Source of the DNA: Solirubrobacter sp963736505
GTDB taxonomy: Bacteria; Actinomycetota; Thermoleophilia; Solirubrobacterales; Solirubrobacteraceae
Length of the DNA stretch: 64,000 bases
Reading direction: 5' to 3'
Assembly (NCBI GenBank): GCA_963736505.1
Contig: CAVTOZ010000003.1
Span: 248,001-312,000 of the forward strand
Under the pieces are notes generated by a model, which worked only from the letters and a program-made list of their open reading frames with translations, ran no database searches and was not told the DNA's origin. The translations under genes and the position numbers were made by a program. Shown here piece by piece: positions 9,788-18,220 of this stretch; the stretch's first letter is position 1, and each line of letters opens with the position of its first letter.

Positions 9788-9826
9788 GCGGACGGGAGTC
9801 TCCCTCCGCGCGAGAAGGAGAAGCAG

Positions 9827-10867
9827 ATGGAAACGGACGTACTGAACCTGAACGCGCTCACGGACAGTCGTCTGTGCCTCGGCACGATGCTCATGGGGGG
9901 CAAGACACCTCCCGCCGAGGCTCACGCGATCCTCGATGCCTTCCTCGAGGCCGGCCACAACTTCATCGACACCGCCGACGTCTACGGCGACGGAGCCGCA
10001 GAGCTCACGCTCAAGCCGTGGCTCGCACATCGGCGCGACGACGTCGTGATCACCACCAAGGTCCGCTTCGGAGTCACCGACCCCGGCGGCGAAGGCCTGG
10101 CCCCCGAACGCATCCGGGCCGCGTGCGACGCCAGCCTGCGACGCCTGGGCATCGACACCATCGACCTCTACCAGATCCATGGCCCGGACCCCACGGTGCC
10201 GATCGAGGACGTCCTCGAGACGCTCGACGAGCTCGTGCGCGCCGGCAAGGTCCGCGCCCTCGGCGTCTCGAACTTCCCCGCGTGGCTTCTCGCCTGGGCC
10301 CTCCGCACCCAGGACGCCGAAGGCTGGGCCCCCTTCATCGCGCTTCAAGCGCAGTACTCGCTGGTCGAGCGCTCGGCCGAGCTCGACCTGCTTCCGCTCT
10401 GCCGCTCCACTGGACTCCGCCTCACGCCGTGGGGACCGCTCGGCGGCGGCTTCCTCACCGGACGGCACACGCGCGGCGGCGAGCCCGCGCCCGGCAGCCG
10501 CCTGGCCGACGCCCCCGACGGCGCCGAAGAGGCGCTGCACCGACGCGCAACCGAGCGCAACTTCCGGCTGGTCGAGGAGACCAGCGCCATCGCCGCCGAA
10601 CTCCACGCCACCGTCCCCCAGATCGCCATCGCCTGGCTGCTACACCAGCCCGGAGTCAGCGCACCGATCATCGGCCCCCGCACGCTGTCCCAGCTCCACG
10701 ACCTCCTGCCCGCCGCCACACTCGCCCTCAGCGACGAACACCTGCGCCGACTCGGCGCTCACACGCCACCGCCCGTCGTCTATCCCCACCGCATGCTCGC
10801 CGACCAAGACGGCACCGATCCCGAGCAGAACCTGAAACGCGCCACGCATCAACAGACCGCCATGTGA
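9827..10867 (+). CDS. Aldo/keto reductase
   Basis: 346 residues. The ATG at 9827 follows GAAGGAG and is preferred to an upstream in-frame codon inside the operator. All four catalytic residues are visible: Asp and Tyr in FIDTADVYGDG, Lys in VVITTKVRFG and His in YQIHGPD. LGVSNFPAWLL and a C-terminal NADP-binding IIGPRTLSQLHDLL follow. It resembles the sugar-aldehyde/voltage-channel-beta-like branch. It probably oxidises or reduces the sugar handled by the neighbouring binding protein and epimerase. Its own LacI-type promoter makes the whole block one regulon. Confidence 0.9.
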   Translation: METDVLNLNALTDSRLCLGTMLMGGKTPPAEAHAILDAFLEAGHNFIDTADVYGDGAAELTLKPWLAHRRDDVVITTKVRFGVTDPGGEGLAPERIRAACDASLRRLGIDTIDLYQIHGPDPTVPIEDVLETLDELVRAGKVRALGVSNFPAWLLAWALRTQDAEGWAPFIALQAQYSLVERSAELDLLPLCRSTGLRLTPWGPLGGGFLTGRHTRGGEPAPGSRLADAPDGAEEALHRRATERNFRLVEETSAIAAELHATVPQIAIAWLLHQPGVSAPIIGPRTLSQLHDLLPAATLALSDEHLRRLGAHTPPPVVYPHRMLADQDGTDPEQNLKRATHQQTAM

Positions 10868-11280
10868 ACCCGAGCACGCCCGGCGCCGGTCGTCAGGCCC
10901 CAGCGTGCCACCAACACACCGGTAGCCCGGGCCGGAGGCGACGAGGTGCGGTAGTTGAGCGCTCGTGCAACAGGTATCGGGTACTGCTGGTCGCGCCGCT
11001 GCGCTGGGACGGCGCAGACTGCCGACGCGAAGTTACGTGACGGCGCCGCTCCGGCCACCGAGTCTCGCCGTCGCTGACGGCCGTAGAACGGACAGCCAGA
11101 CCCATCGAGCCGAGTCTTGTCGGGGAACGAAGTGTCGCGGGCCACGGCTCCCCATTCTGGCCCGCGTGAAGCGGTGGTCAGCCGCCCGGCGACCCATGCC
11201 GGAGAGGCAGCACCGACTGACGCGCGCGCCGTGTTATCGGGGGCAGAGGACGCGACCTGCCGGTTCTGCTCCCCTCTCGC
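10868..11280. other. Intergenic stretch, nothing recognised
   Basis: Some 400 bases between the reductase and the MarR wreck. Frames on both strands are short or arginine-rich with no family pattern. No RNA gene or clear terminator seen. Confidence 0.4.
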
Positions 11281-11939
11281 GTGGTTGCGGTCGTCTCGAC
11301 CGCGGCGCCAGGACGCCCGAAGCGTCGGCGTGGCCAAGCTTCTCCTGGCCTAAGCGCTTGCATAGGCAGGGCATGGGGCGCTGACCGTGCGTGCCGCGTT
11401 TCCCTCCGTGTCGCGAACCAGGTGGGCGCGCTCACGCGCTACCTCGCCGACCACCAGGATGCCGCGTTGCATGCTGAGCTCGGGTTGTCCGGCGAAGCCG
11501 TCGCGGCGGTCGTCGCCGATCGACGCGTTCCCGGTGAACGCGTCGTGTTCTTCGCCCCGATCCTCGGCCTCACTAGCGCGGGCATCGTTCGCCGCGTCGC
11601 GCGCCTGGAGGCCCGCGGTCTGGTCAACCGCCAACCCGGACACGACGGGCGCAGGCACGCGCTGCGCCTCGCCGACCACGGCGCCCTCAGCAGGATCCAC
11701 GCGGCGCGCCGCGCCGTCCTGGACGGCGCGCTCAGTCCGCTCGACGATGACGACATCGCCAGCTCGAGCGCCTCCTCGACCGCCTCCTCCGGCAGCTCCC
11801 CGCGGACCGCACAGCCGCCCGCCGCATGTGTCGCCTCTGCGAGCACGACATCTGCGACGCCGCGAACCTCTGTCCTGTCGACAACGCGCTGGCCGCGGGA
11901 CACGCGGACTGGGCGCCGCGCAGTCAAGCCACCACCTAG
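11281..11939 (+). pseudogene. MarR-family regulator, frameshifted
   Basis: The winged-helix core reads LTSAGIVRRVARLEARGLV, then HDGRRHALRLADHG in one frame up to LSPLDDDDIA. There the frame is lost. The next frame continues without a gap as QLERLLDRLLRQL and the Cys-rich tail RMCRLCEHDICDAANLCPVD, ending at TAG 11937. One missing C at about 11760 explains it. The segment before the wing is also degenerate (FFAPILG), and no convincing start codon is seen, so real decay is more likely than a sequencing error. No obvious target is adjacent. Confidence 0.7.
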
Positions 11940-12020
11940 ACGGCACCGGATTCGATAAGTGACCCGAGACGCAAACTCCCGGGCGCGGCTCGGTATCGCC
12001 CCGCGCCGACCTCTGTGGCA

Positions 12021-12860
12021 CTAGAGCCTCACGCCGTCCGAGCTGACGGAGTCCAACTCCTCTATGGGCTGTGCGGTTGGTGGGACGACTAGCACGGGAC
12101 ACGGGGCGGAGGCCGCCAGCGCGGCCGAGACTGATCCAAGCAACGCGCGTCTCACCGGTCCGCGTCCGCGGGAGCCGACGGCAAGCATGCGAGCGTGCTC
12201 TCGGACGGCCTGCTCGCGCAGTTGCTCGACCGGATCACCGACTTCCACGCGCACCGGGATCGGCGGCGAGTCGTGCCAGCCCCGGACCGGGTCGACGAAG
12301 ACGGGTACGGCCTCCAGATTCATTCGTTCGCCGAGCCCCGTGGCGAACTCGAGCGCCCGCTTCGACTCCTCCGAGCCGTCGAGTCCGCAGACGATCGTGC
12401 CGCCGGAGGGTGCGCGTTCCAGGAAGCGTTCGCCGGCGTCCGGCGGGACGATCACGACGGGACGGGCGGCGGCGCTGGCGAGACGCTGTGAGACGCTGCC
12501 GACCAAGGCTGCGGCGAGCCCCGTGTGACCGCGCGAGCCGACCACCAGAAGCTCGGCGTTCTCCTCGTAGCCGGCGTTGTCGAGGGTCACGGCGGGGTCG
12601 CCCAGGACGACCTTCGCGTCCGCGTCGAGCTCCACCGCGATGGGCTCCAGCATCCGCATTCCATCCTCGATGGCTCGTCTTCGCTCGACCTCCCGAACAC
12701 GGGGATCGCCATAGGGAAAGGGTGGAGTGTCAACGACGGCGTGGACGAGCACCAACCGCCGGTCCAGCGCGATGGCGAGCTCAGCCGCCACCAGCGCCGC
12801 CACACGGGAAGCCGGCGACCCGTCGACACCAGCCACGATCGATCTTTGCGTATCAGTCAT
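12021..12860 (-). CDS. Universal stress protein, two tandem Usp domains
   Basis: 279 residues from the ATG at 12860 (MTDTQRSIVAGVDGSPAS), chosen because the Usp fold begins there. Domain 1 runs to about residue 140 and ends in the ATP-binding signature VVGSRGHTGLAAALVGSVSQ. Domain 2 starts IVCGLDGSEESKRALEFA and ends VGSRGRGPVRRALLGSVSAA. Both G-x2-G-x9-G-S/T motifs are intact, so ATP binding is expected. It overlaps the end of the upstream hypothetical gene by 8 bases and is probably co-transcribed with it. It is one of seven USP genes in the window. Confidence 0.93.
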   Translation of the reverse strand: MTDTQRSIVAGVDGSPASRVAALVAAELAIALDRRLVLVHAVVDTPPFPYGDPRVREVERRRAIEDGMRMLEPIAVELDADAKVVLGDPAVTLDNAGYEENAELLVVGSRGHTGLAAALVGSVSQRLASAAARPVVIVPPDAGERFLERAPSGGTIVCGLDGSEESKRALEFATGLGERMNLEAVPVFVDPVRGWHDSPPIPVRVEVGDPVEQLREQAVREHARMLAVGSRGRGPVRRALLGSVSAALAASAPCPVLVVPPTAQPIEELDSVSSDGVRL

Positions 12861-13380
12861 GGCATTCAGCATGTTCGCGAGGGCGACTTGTTGAAATCGG
12901 TTGGGAACTGCACTCCGCGCCGAGGCGCGCCCCATTAGGCGCTTCAGCCCCCACCGACCGCCCCGTCGGCGTAGGAGAGGTGGCGTCAGGAGCGGGGCTC
13001 CGCGTCACCGCTCGCGCTGCGAGGAGCTCGTCGGCCCACTCACGAGAGGACGCAGCAACGCTCCGTGCGCCCCGCAGCCGTGCGGCGGATTCGCGAAGGT
13101 GCCAGCGCAGGACGCGAGCCTCGGGCGAAAGGACGTCCTCGCCAAGGCTTGTATTCGACGCGCCCGGCCATTCCGCGACTGCCTGTGCCAGCACCAACAT
13201 GGTGGTGGCGACATCGTCGATGGTCTCTTCGACGTGCGCGAGCGTCAGCGGCAACGTGCTCATTGAATCCGGATCGCGCACGCTCCTCCGGAGGTTGGCG
13301 CTGGCGCGCTGTAGCTCGTACGCGCGCCGAGGAGTGTCTTGGCTGTGTGGATGCACCGAGGTCATGCCCGTCAGCATCAC
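12853..13380 (-). CDS. Helical hypothetical protein, paralogue of the divergent gene
   Basis: About 175 residues, Ala/Leu/Arg-rich, no signal peptide and no membrane helix. The centre (LPLTLAHVEETIDDVATTML, then LRESAARLRGARSV) lines up with the product of the divergent gene at 13542 (IAPTLACLEASLEALALSLD, then IAADLARLARALDQGA), so the two are likely old duplicates. The last third is low-complexity. Several in-frame ATGs (13380, 13377, 13365) leave the start open. It is coupled to the USP gene by an 8-base overlap. Family unknown to me. Confidence 0.6.
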   Translation of the reverse strand: MMLTGMTSVHPHSQDTPRRAYELQRASANLRRSVRDPDSMSTLPLTLAHVEETIDDVATTMLVLAQAVAEWPGASNTSLGEDVLSPEARVLRWHLRESAARLRGARSVAASSREWADELLAARAVTRSPAPDATSPTPTGRSVGAEAPNGARLGAECSSQPISTSRPREHAECHD

Positions 13381-13541
13381 CGCCCGCGGGTCACTTCACC
13401 ATTGGGTCCACGCCCCACGCGTGCCGTCGCGAGGGCCGGCGCGACCGGGTACGCACGTGTACGCGAGTGGGGGTCCCCGCCACCGCCCCGTGCAGTCTCG
13501 ACCCGATGGTCGCGGCGGCCCGCGACGTCCACGATGGATGC

Positions 13542-13955
13542 ATGCCCGTTATGACGACGCCGATGACTCCTGTTCCCGTCGACCTCGATCGAGCCCCGGA
13601 GGGTGGCCGCGACCCCGCGCATGTGGCCTATGACCACGCTGCCGTCATGCTCGCGTCCGCGCAGGCGCTCGAAGCCGCGTCCCGCGCGCCCGGGGCCGTG
13701 CCGGCGATCGCCCCGACGCTCGCATGTCTCGAGGCGTCACTGGAAGCGCTCGCGCTGTCCCTCGATTCCCTGCGCACGAACGCGCTGGAGCGCCTGTCCG
13801 ATCCCGTCCTGCCGGGTGAGGACATGCGCGCGTACCGAGCAGACATCGCGGCGGACCTCGCGCGACTCGCCCGGGCGCTCGACCAAGGCGCCATCCTCTG
13901 TGTGCAGGCGCGGCGGTCGATCGCCCCGGTCTCGCGCGAGCTCAGCGTGATCTGA
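13542..13955 (+). CDS. Helical hypothetical protein, paralogue of the divergent gene
   Basis: 137 residues, predicted all-helical and soluble. Core: VMLASAQALEAAS, IAPTLACLEASLEALALSLD, IAADLARLARALDQGA. It resembles the product of the gene at 12853-13380 across about 100 residues; the two are transcribed away from each other with about 160 bp between. The start could also be the second ATG at 13551. Function unknown; position beside a USP gene hints at a stress role. Confidence 0.6.
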   Translation: MPVMTTPMTPVPVDLDRAPEGGRDPAHVAYDHAAVMLASAQALEAASRAPGAVPAIAPTLACLEASLEALALSLDSLRTNALERLSDPVLPGEDMRAYRADIAADLARLARALDQGAILCVQARRSIAPVSRELSVI

Positions 13956-14492
13956 GCCGCTCATGGCGGACAGGATGACGGGTCACAGATTGCCGCGGTG
14001 GGAGGTCATGGTCGCCATCCCCCTGATCTTCTCGGCGACGACGCTTGACCTACGGCGCAGACGCCTCGACCGCGGCCCACGTTCTCCGGCTTCCTCACGC
14101 ACCTCGAGCGGCTCTACGTCATCAACGCCTCCGTAGGCACGCGAGAACAGTGTGCAGGTCGAGCTCCGGAACGGCGCGAGTACGCGGTCGCTATCCGCGA
14201 ATGGAGCGGCGAGCTCGTCGACCGTCTGCAAGCCGCCGGCGCGGCCTTTGAGATCGAACCCAAACGCCGGGCCTGGGAGGGCGTTCCGTCCCAAACCACG
14301 GCCGCCTTGCGCAATGCGACGGCATCATGTCCTCTCGCTCGTTCGAAGTCGACGGCGGCCGGCGTCGACCGTCGTCGCTCTCCAGCGTCGCATCAGGCTC
14401 ACCCTTACGAGGACGTGCGTCGCGGCCGGTGGCATTCGTGCCACGGCCGCCATCGGCGACACGGGCGATCCATGGGTGAGTTCGCATGAGCA
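13956..14492 (+). other. Gap holding a start-less reading frame
   Basis: A plus-strand frame open from about 14048 to 14489 reads FLTHLERLYVINASVG near 14088, then REYAVAIREWSGELVDRLQ and AAFEIEPKRRAWEG to about 14280. This looks like protein but has no start codon and its last 60 codons are arginine-rich. I take it as a decayed small gene of unknown family; it may be noise. Confidence 0.3.
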
Positions 14493-14521
14493 GGTAAGGA
14501 CTTCCGGCTCACGGACGCTGG
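14493..14521. promoter_or_regulatory. DosR/DevR-like box, copy 1
   Basis: These 29 bases are identical to 25393-25421. The core AAGGACTTCCGGCTC resembles the mycobacterial dormancy box GGACTTTCGGCCC. It lies about 55 bp before the DoxX-like gene. The flank up to GCGTTCCGCC is also nearly conserved between the two copies. Confidence 0.6.
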
Positions 14522-14575
14522 TGAGGTGAAGCGTTCCGCCCAGCGGGGCGGGCGCACCGAACGAAGGAGCCTTCC

Positions 14576-15058
14576 ATGGCCGCCTCCACTGGCCGGCAAC
14601 CGATATCGCCCCCCAACCGGGTGTCGCCAGGCAACGGCGGGACCGCGTCAGGTGTTCAGACCGACTGGCGCGACGCCCGCTACCAAGCCTTCGCGCTGCT
14701 GCGGATCACGTTCACCGTCGCGCCGATCGCCTTCGGGCTCGACAAGTTCCTCAACGTCATGGTCGACTGGCCGACTTACCTCGCGCCCTGGATCAACGAC
14801 ATCGCGCCCGGCTCGGGCCAGGACTTCATGTATCTCGTCGGCGCCATCGAGATCCTCGCCGGCGTCGCAGTCGCGCTCAAGCCCCGCTATGGCGCCTACG
14901 TCGTCGCCGCCTGGTTGGCGGGAATCGTGATCAACCTGCTGACCGCTTCCGGCTTCTACGACATCGCGCTGCGCGACTTCGGGCTGATGCTCGCGGCACT
15001 GACGCTCGCGCGGCTCGCGGCCGTGTACGACCCGCCGCTGCACCTCGGCCGTCGCTGA
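14576..15058 (+). CDS. DoxX-like four-helix membrane protein
   Basis: 160 residues. A polar N-terminus of about 35 residues is followed by four membrane helices: YQAFALLRITFTVAPIAFGL, FMYLVGAIEILAGVAVAL, YGAYVVAAWLAGIVINLL and FGLMLAALTLARLAAVY. The spacing and the GLDKF after helix 1 fit the DoxX/DoxD-like superfamily, whose members are often tied to respiration or thiol stress. The ATG follows GAAGGAG. The upstream DosR-like box suggests hypoxia or stress control, shared with the USP gene at 25507. Confidence 0.7.
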   Translation: MAASTGRQPISPPNRVSPGNGGTASGVQTDWRDARYQAFALLRITFTVAPIAFGLDKFLNVMVDWPTYLAPWINDIAPGSGQDFMYLVGAIEILAGVAVALKPRYGAYVVAAWLAGIVINLLTASGFYDIALRDFGLMLAALTLARLAAVYDPPLHLGRR

Positions 15059-15205
15059 GCACGAGCGCAGCGACGTGCCGAAACTCGGCTCTCAGACTCT
15101 ACAACCGCGCATGTAGGAGATACTCATGCCCACTGCTGAGTTCCGGGCCCAGGACTCTGCAGTGGGCATCACCAACGGCGCCCCCGAGAGCGTGCACGGA
15201 GGCTT

Positions 15206-15556
15206 CTACTCCTGCTCGTGCATGCTTGACATGGAGGATCGGCAGGCGATCATCGAGATGCAAAGGGCAACGGTCGCGCTGCCGACATTCCACAACAGCA
15301 GTTGCGCACGCGTGGCGGTCGCTCCCGAAGCGCCAGCGCCGGAACGCGCGGCAAGCGCGATCAAGCCGTTCCCCAGAAGAACCTGTGAGAGACCGCCGAC
15401 GAGAACGAGGTACGAGATCAGTCACCAGCCACGCGTGAAGGGTGCAAGTGCCTGCACGACCGCAACGGCGACGGCGACCATCACGAACGCCGCGGCGCAG
15501 ATCACGAACCCGCGTCCGGTCGTTGAGGACTCGGGCGAGGCCGCGGTGGCGGTCAT
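15206..15556 (-). pseudogene. Truncated paralogue of the 12-TM oxidase-like protein, with in-frame stop
   Basis: From ATG 15556 the frame gives helix 1 (GFVICAAAFVMVAVAVAVVQ), then TRGW and a TGA at 15422-15424. The same frame continues as LISYLVLVGGLSQVLLGNGL and AQLLLWNVGSATVALCISM, and stops at 15206. The run matches helices 1-3 of the protein at 31845-33155 (HLIFVGGISQLVLGAGQFF, then LASWNGGTLLVAAG). So this is a three-helix relative, either a short family member or a fragment, broken by one stop. A 23-bp operator copy lies about 100 bp upstream. Confidence 0.65.
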
Positions 15557-15651
15557 CGGCTCACTGGCGGCGGGGTTTAGGTACCGTATTGAGCCGACGG
15601 GTACTCGGTCGGCCACACGACGTGTCGCATGGGAGCGTGAACGCCGTCACA

Positions 15652-15674
15652 TTTGCCCACTCGTCATGGGCAAA
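15652..15674. promoter_or_regulatory. 23-bp inverted repeat, operator family copy 2
   Basis: Left arm TTTGCCCAC, spacer of 5, right arm ATGGGCAAA; eight of nine positions pair perfectly. It lies upstream of the broken membrane-protein gene at 15556. The left arm is nearly the same as that of the copy before the ferredoxin gene (TTTGCCCAT). Confidence 0.65.
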
Positions 15675-15719
15675 CGACGACAATCGCGCGTGCCGGGCGC
15701 CTGGCGGCAGCTGAACACG

Positions 15720-15995
15720 TCAACTCCGGCACACCGCGGCTCCGTCCTTGCAGAGCCGATAGGCGGCGCCTGGCTGGAGGAGCTCGCGTCGATCGATCCG
15801 GTACGGTCTGTCGCCGGAGCCCTTCCCGATGACGACCACATATGGCTGGCCTACACTCCAGCCGCCGTCGTAGCCTCCGAAGCTGTCGGCAAGGCCGCCT
15901 CGGTAACCTGCCTGGAACGCCCTCGCGGCAGCGACCACGATCGCAGACGCGGCGGACACGGACCTGTGAATCGTGAGAGGTTTCATGACGTCCAT
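15720..15995 (-). CDS. Small hypothetical protein with possible signal segment
   Basis: About 91 residues. The N-terminus MDVMKPLTIHRSVSAASAIVV could be a weak export or anchor segment. The rest (GGYDGGWSVGQPYVVVIGKG, then LLQPGAAYRLCKDGAAVC) has two cysteines near the end and reads like a small compact domain. No family recognised. Start ambiguous between 15995 and 15986. Codon use is more mixed than in the flanking genes. Confidence 0.45.
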   Translation of the reverse strand: MDVMKPLTIHRSVSAASAIVVAAARAFQAGYRGGLADSFGGYDGGWSVGQPYVVVIGKGSGDRPYRIDRRELLQPGAAYRLCKDGAAVCRS

Positions 15996-16054
15996 CTTCG
16001 CCCGCCCCGTCCGCGCTCGCATCCGCCTGCAGCGGGCGAGCGCGTCTCGGACGT

Positions 16055-16852
16055 TCAGTGAAGCGGTGCGACGCCCGTGCCGTTGCCTCGCCCGTTCTGC
16101 GCGGCGCCGGGGATCAGCGAGCCGATCACGTCGAGGGGTAGGGGGAGCAGCACGGTTGAGCCCTCGCCCTTGCCCACCTCCGCGAGCGTCTGGAGGTAGC
16201 GCAACTGCAGCGCGGCTGGATTGCCCGACAGCACCTCGGCCGCCTCGGCGAGCCGAGCGGCGGCCTGGAACTCGGCCTCAGCGTTGATCACCTTTGCGCG
16301 CCGGTCGCGCTCGGCCTCTGCTTGGCGCGCCATCGCGCGCTGCATGTCCTGCGGAATCCCGACGTCCTTGATCTCGACGGTAAGCACCTTGATTCCCCAC
16401 GGCTCGGTCTGCTCGTCGATGATCCGCTGCAGGTCCTCGTTGAGCCGCTCGCGTTCAGACAGCAGCGTGTCGAGCTCGGCCTTCCCGAGCACCGACCGCA
16501 GCGTCGTCTTCGCGATCTCCGAGGTCGCCCGCAGGTAGTCCTCGATGTCGACGATCGACGCGTCGGCGTCGATGACCCGGAAGTACGCGACGGCGTCCAC
16601 GCGCGCGGGTACGTTGTCGCGCGTGATGACGTCCTGCGGCGGGATCGTGTGCGTGATCGTGCGGAGCGTCACGCGCACCATCCGGTCTGCGATCGGCATG
16701 AGAAACACCAGGCCCGGGCCCTTCTGGGCGACCAGCCGCCCGAAGCGGAACACCACGCCCCGCTCGTACTCGCGCAGCACGCGTACCGACGAAGCCGCCA
16801 GCGACAGCGCGAGCATTGCTAGTACCACCACAACGATCAAGAGGGCAGTCAT
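16055..16852 (-). CDS. SPFH/stomatin-like protein (slipin)
   Basis: 265 residues from ATG 16852, which lies one base after the stop of the NfeD gene. One N-terminal membrane helix (TALLIVVVVLAMLALSLAA) is followed by the SPFH domain: LREYERGVVFRFGR, GLVFLMPIADRMVRV, VITRDNVPARVDAVAYFRV and LRSVLGKAELDTLLSERE. A coiled-coil region (MARQAEAERDRRAKVINAEA) comes next. It forms membrane scaffolds or microdomains. The partner NfeD gene directly upstream is the usual arrangement for bacterial slipins and supports the call. Confidence 0.93.
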   Translation of the reverse strand: MTALLIVVVVLAMLALSLAASSVRVLREYERGVVFRFGRLVAQKGPGLVFLMPIADRMVRVTLRTITHTIPPQDVITRDNVPARVDAVAYFRVIDADASIVDIEDYLRATSEIAKTTLRSVLGKAELDTLLSERERLNEDLQRIIDEQTEPWGIKVLTVEIKDVGIPQDMQRAMARQAEAERDRRAKVINAEAEFQAAARLAEAAEVLSGNPAALQLRYLQTLAEVGKGEGSTVLLPLPLDVIGSLIPGAAQNGRGNGTGVAPLH

Positions 16853-16853
16853 T

Positions 16854-17336
16854 TCAGTGCAGCTCCCATTCCTCGGCCGGTCGAACAGTAAGGGTGAGGC
16901 CATCGATTGACTCGACGACGACGGCGCTGCCTTCGGCCACAGGCGCGCGGTCGTCTTCGAGCTCCCACAGACGGGCGCGCCAGAGCGCGCCGTCGAGCTG
17001 TACGCGACCGATCGGTGTTGGTACGGAGCGAACGATCGCCACGCGTCCGAGGAGCGCTCGCGGCCCGCTGCGGGCGGCGAGTCGTCGAGTCGCGAGCGAC
17101 TTCACCACAAGCAGCCACGCAAGCCCAAGGCCCGCGAGTGCGACGGCGAAGCCGGACGCCACTACCGCGACGTCAGAAGCGCCGGCACCAGAAAGAGCGA
17201 GTACCACTCCGACGGTGATCGCCACCGCCGCACTCACGCCCAGAACGCCGTGTGAGGGCATGTGCGCCTCCGCGACCATCAGCAGCACACCCAGACTCAT
17301 GAAAATGACGGCCAACGTCGACGTTCCGATCAGCAT
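16854..17336 (-). CDS. NfeD-family membrane protein
   Basis: 160 residues. Three hydrophobic segments (VIFMSLGVLLMVAEAHMPSH, then VAITVGVVLALSG, then ALAGLGLAWLLVVKS) precede a soluble C-terminal OB-fold (GPRALLGRVAIVRS, VQLDGALWRARL, VVVESIDGLTLTVRP). This is the short, protease-less NfeD form that partners with SPFH proteins; the SPFH gene follows one base later. Likely role: membrane-microdomain organisation under stress. Confidence 0.9.
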   Translation of the reverse strand: MLIGTSTLAVIFMSLGVLLMVAEAHMPSHGVLGVSAAVAITVGVVLALSGAGASDVAVVASGFAVALAGLGLAWLLVVKSLATRRLAARSGPRALLGRVAIVRSVPTPIGRVQLDGALWRARLWELEDDRAPVAEGSAVVVESIDGLTLTVRPAEEWELH

Positions 17337-17452
17337 GGGCGGCCCTCCTTCGAGTGACGGCGGGTGTGCGCTTCTTGGACCTGATGATCACGGCTCTGTC
17401 TGCGAGGTTGTATGGGTGCGCGCATCCATCCGCGCGTCGTGGCAACCCTCGA

Positions 17453-18214
17453 TCACAGATCACGCGTCGGGGCGGGCACCGTCAGGACCGAGCAACCCAT
17501 CGCGCCGACCACGAGTGAGACGCTGGTCCTCTCGCTCTCGGTGCCGCCACAGCCGAGCAGCACGAGCGAGGCGCTCAGCCTCACGGCCGCGGACGGGATG
17601 GCGCGCTCGGGCGGCTGTGGCTCGCCGGACACACGCGGAATTACGCCGGTGGCTTGCAGGAGGACGCGAAAGCTCGCGGCGATCGCGCGCTCGAAGGCGG
17701 CGTCCCGTGGAGGCGTCGCCAGGATGGTGACCGTCCCGCCGTTCGCAGCTACCAGTCGCCCGGCGAGCTCGACGGCGGCGATGGATCCCGGCGAGTCGTC
17801 GACCGATACGACGATGGTGTCGGTCACTTCCGTTCCGGGTGGGCACATGCGAGCGACCAGGACGGGGATCGCAGCGTGCTGGACCGCGGTGAGGGCCGCT
17901 GCACCCGCGCCGAGCGCCAGCAGGTCGTGGCCCTCGCAGCGGTCATGCAACGCGCGAGGTCCGTGTCGCGTCAGCGAGGAAGCGGACACGGTCGCGACCT
18001 CGCCTCCCGGTGAACAGAGTCGCGCGGCCTGGCGACGCGCCGTGTCGTCGGTGGAGGTCGCGTCGCCGGCGCAGATGACGGAGTGGAACGCGGCGACCGG
18101 CTCGGCGCGACCCTCGACGCCGGCGCCGTGTGCTGCCTGGTGTCTACGCGTGCGGTCGTCCGGCCGTCGAGCCGGTCTGACGGGCAGGGGCGGGTGGAGT
18201 GATGTCGTGTTCAT
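17453..18214 (-). CDS. Universal stress protein, divergent two-domain form
   Basis: 253 residues. The second half is a clear Usp fold: TIVVSVDDSPGSIAAVELAG at the start and SLVLLGCGGTESERTSVSLV near the end. The first half is a degenerate Usp domain lacking the opening strand (VICAGDATSTDDTARRQ, then LLALGAGAAALTAVQHAAI). The Gly-rich ATP signature is altered in both halves, so nucleotide binding is doubtful. It starts 6 bases after the stop of the upstream USP gene at 18221, so the two form an operon. Confidence 0.8.
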   Translation of the reverse strand: MNTTSLHPPLPVRPARRPDDRTRRHQAAHGAGVEGRAEPVAAFHSVICAGDATSTDDTARRQAARLCSPGGEVATVSASSLTRHGPRALHDRCEGHDLLALGAGAAALTAVQHAAIPVLVARMCPPGTEVTDTIVVSVDDSPGSIAAVELAGRLVAANGGTVTILATPPRDAAFERAIAASFRVLLQATGVIPRVSGEPQPPERAIPSAAVRLSASLVLLGCGGTESERTSVSLVVGAMGCSVLTVPAPTRDL

Positions 18215-18220
18215 GCGGGA

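Noticed and set aside
15422..15424. TGA as a selenocysteine codon in the small membrane protein
   Set aside because: The position is between two membrane helices with no redox motif, no SECIS-like structure is apparent, and the homologue has no Cys at this point.
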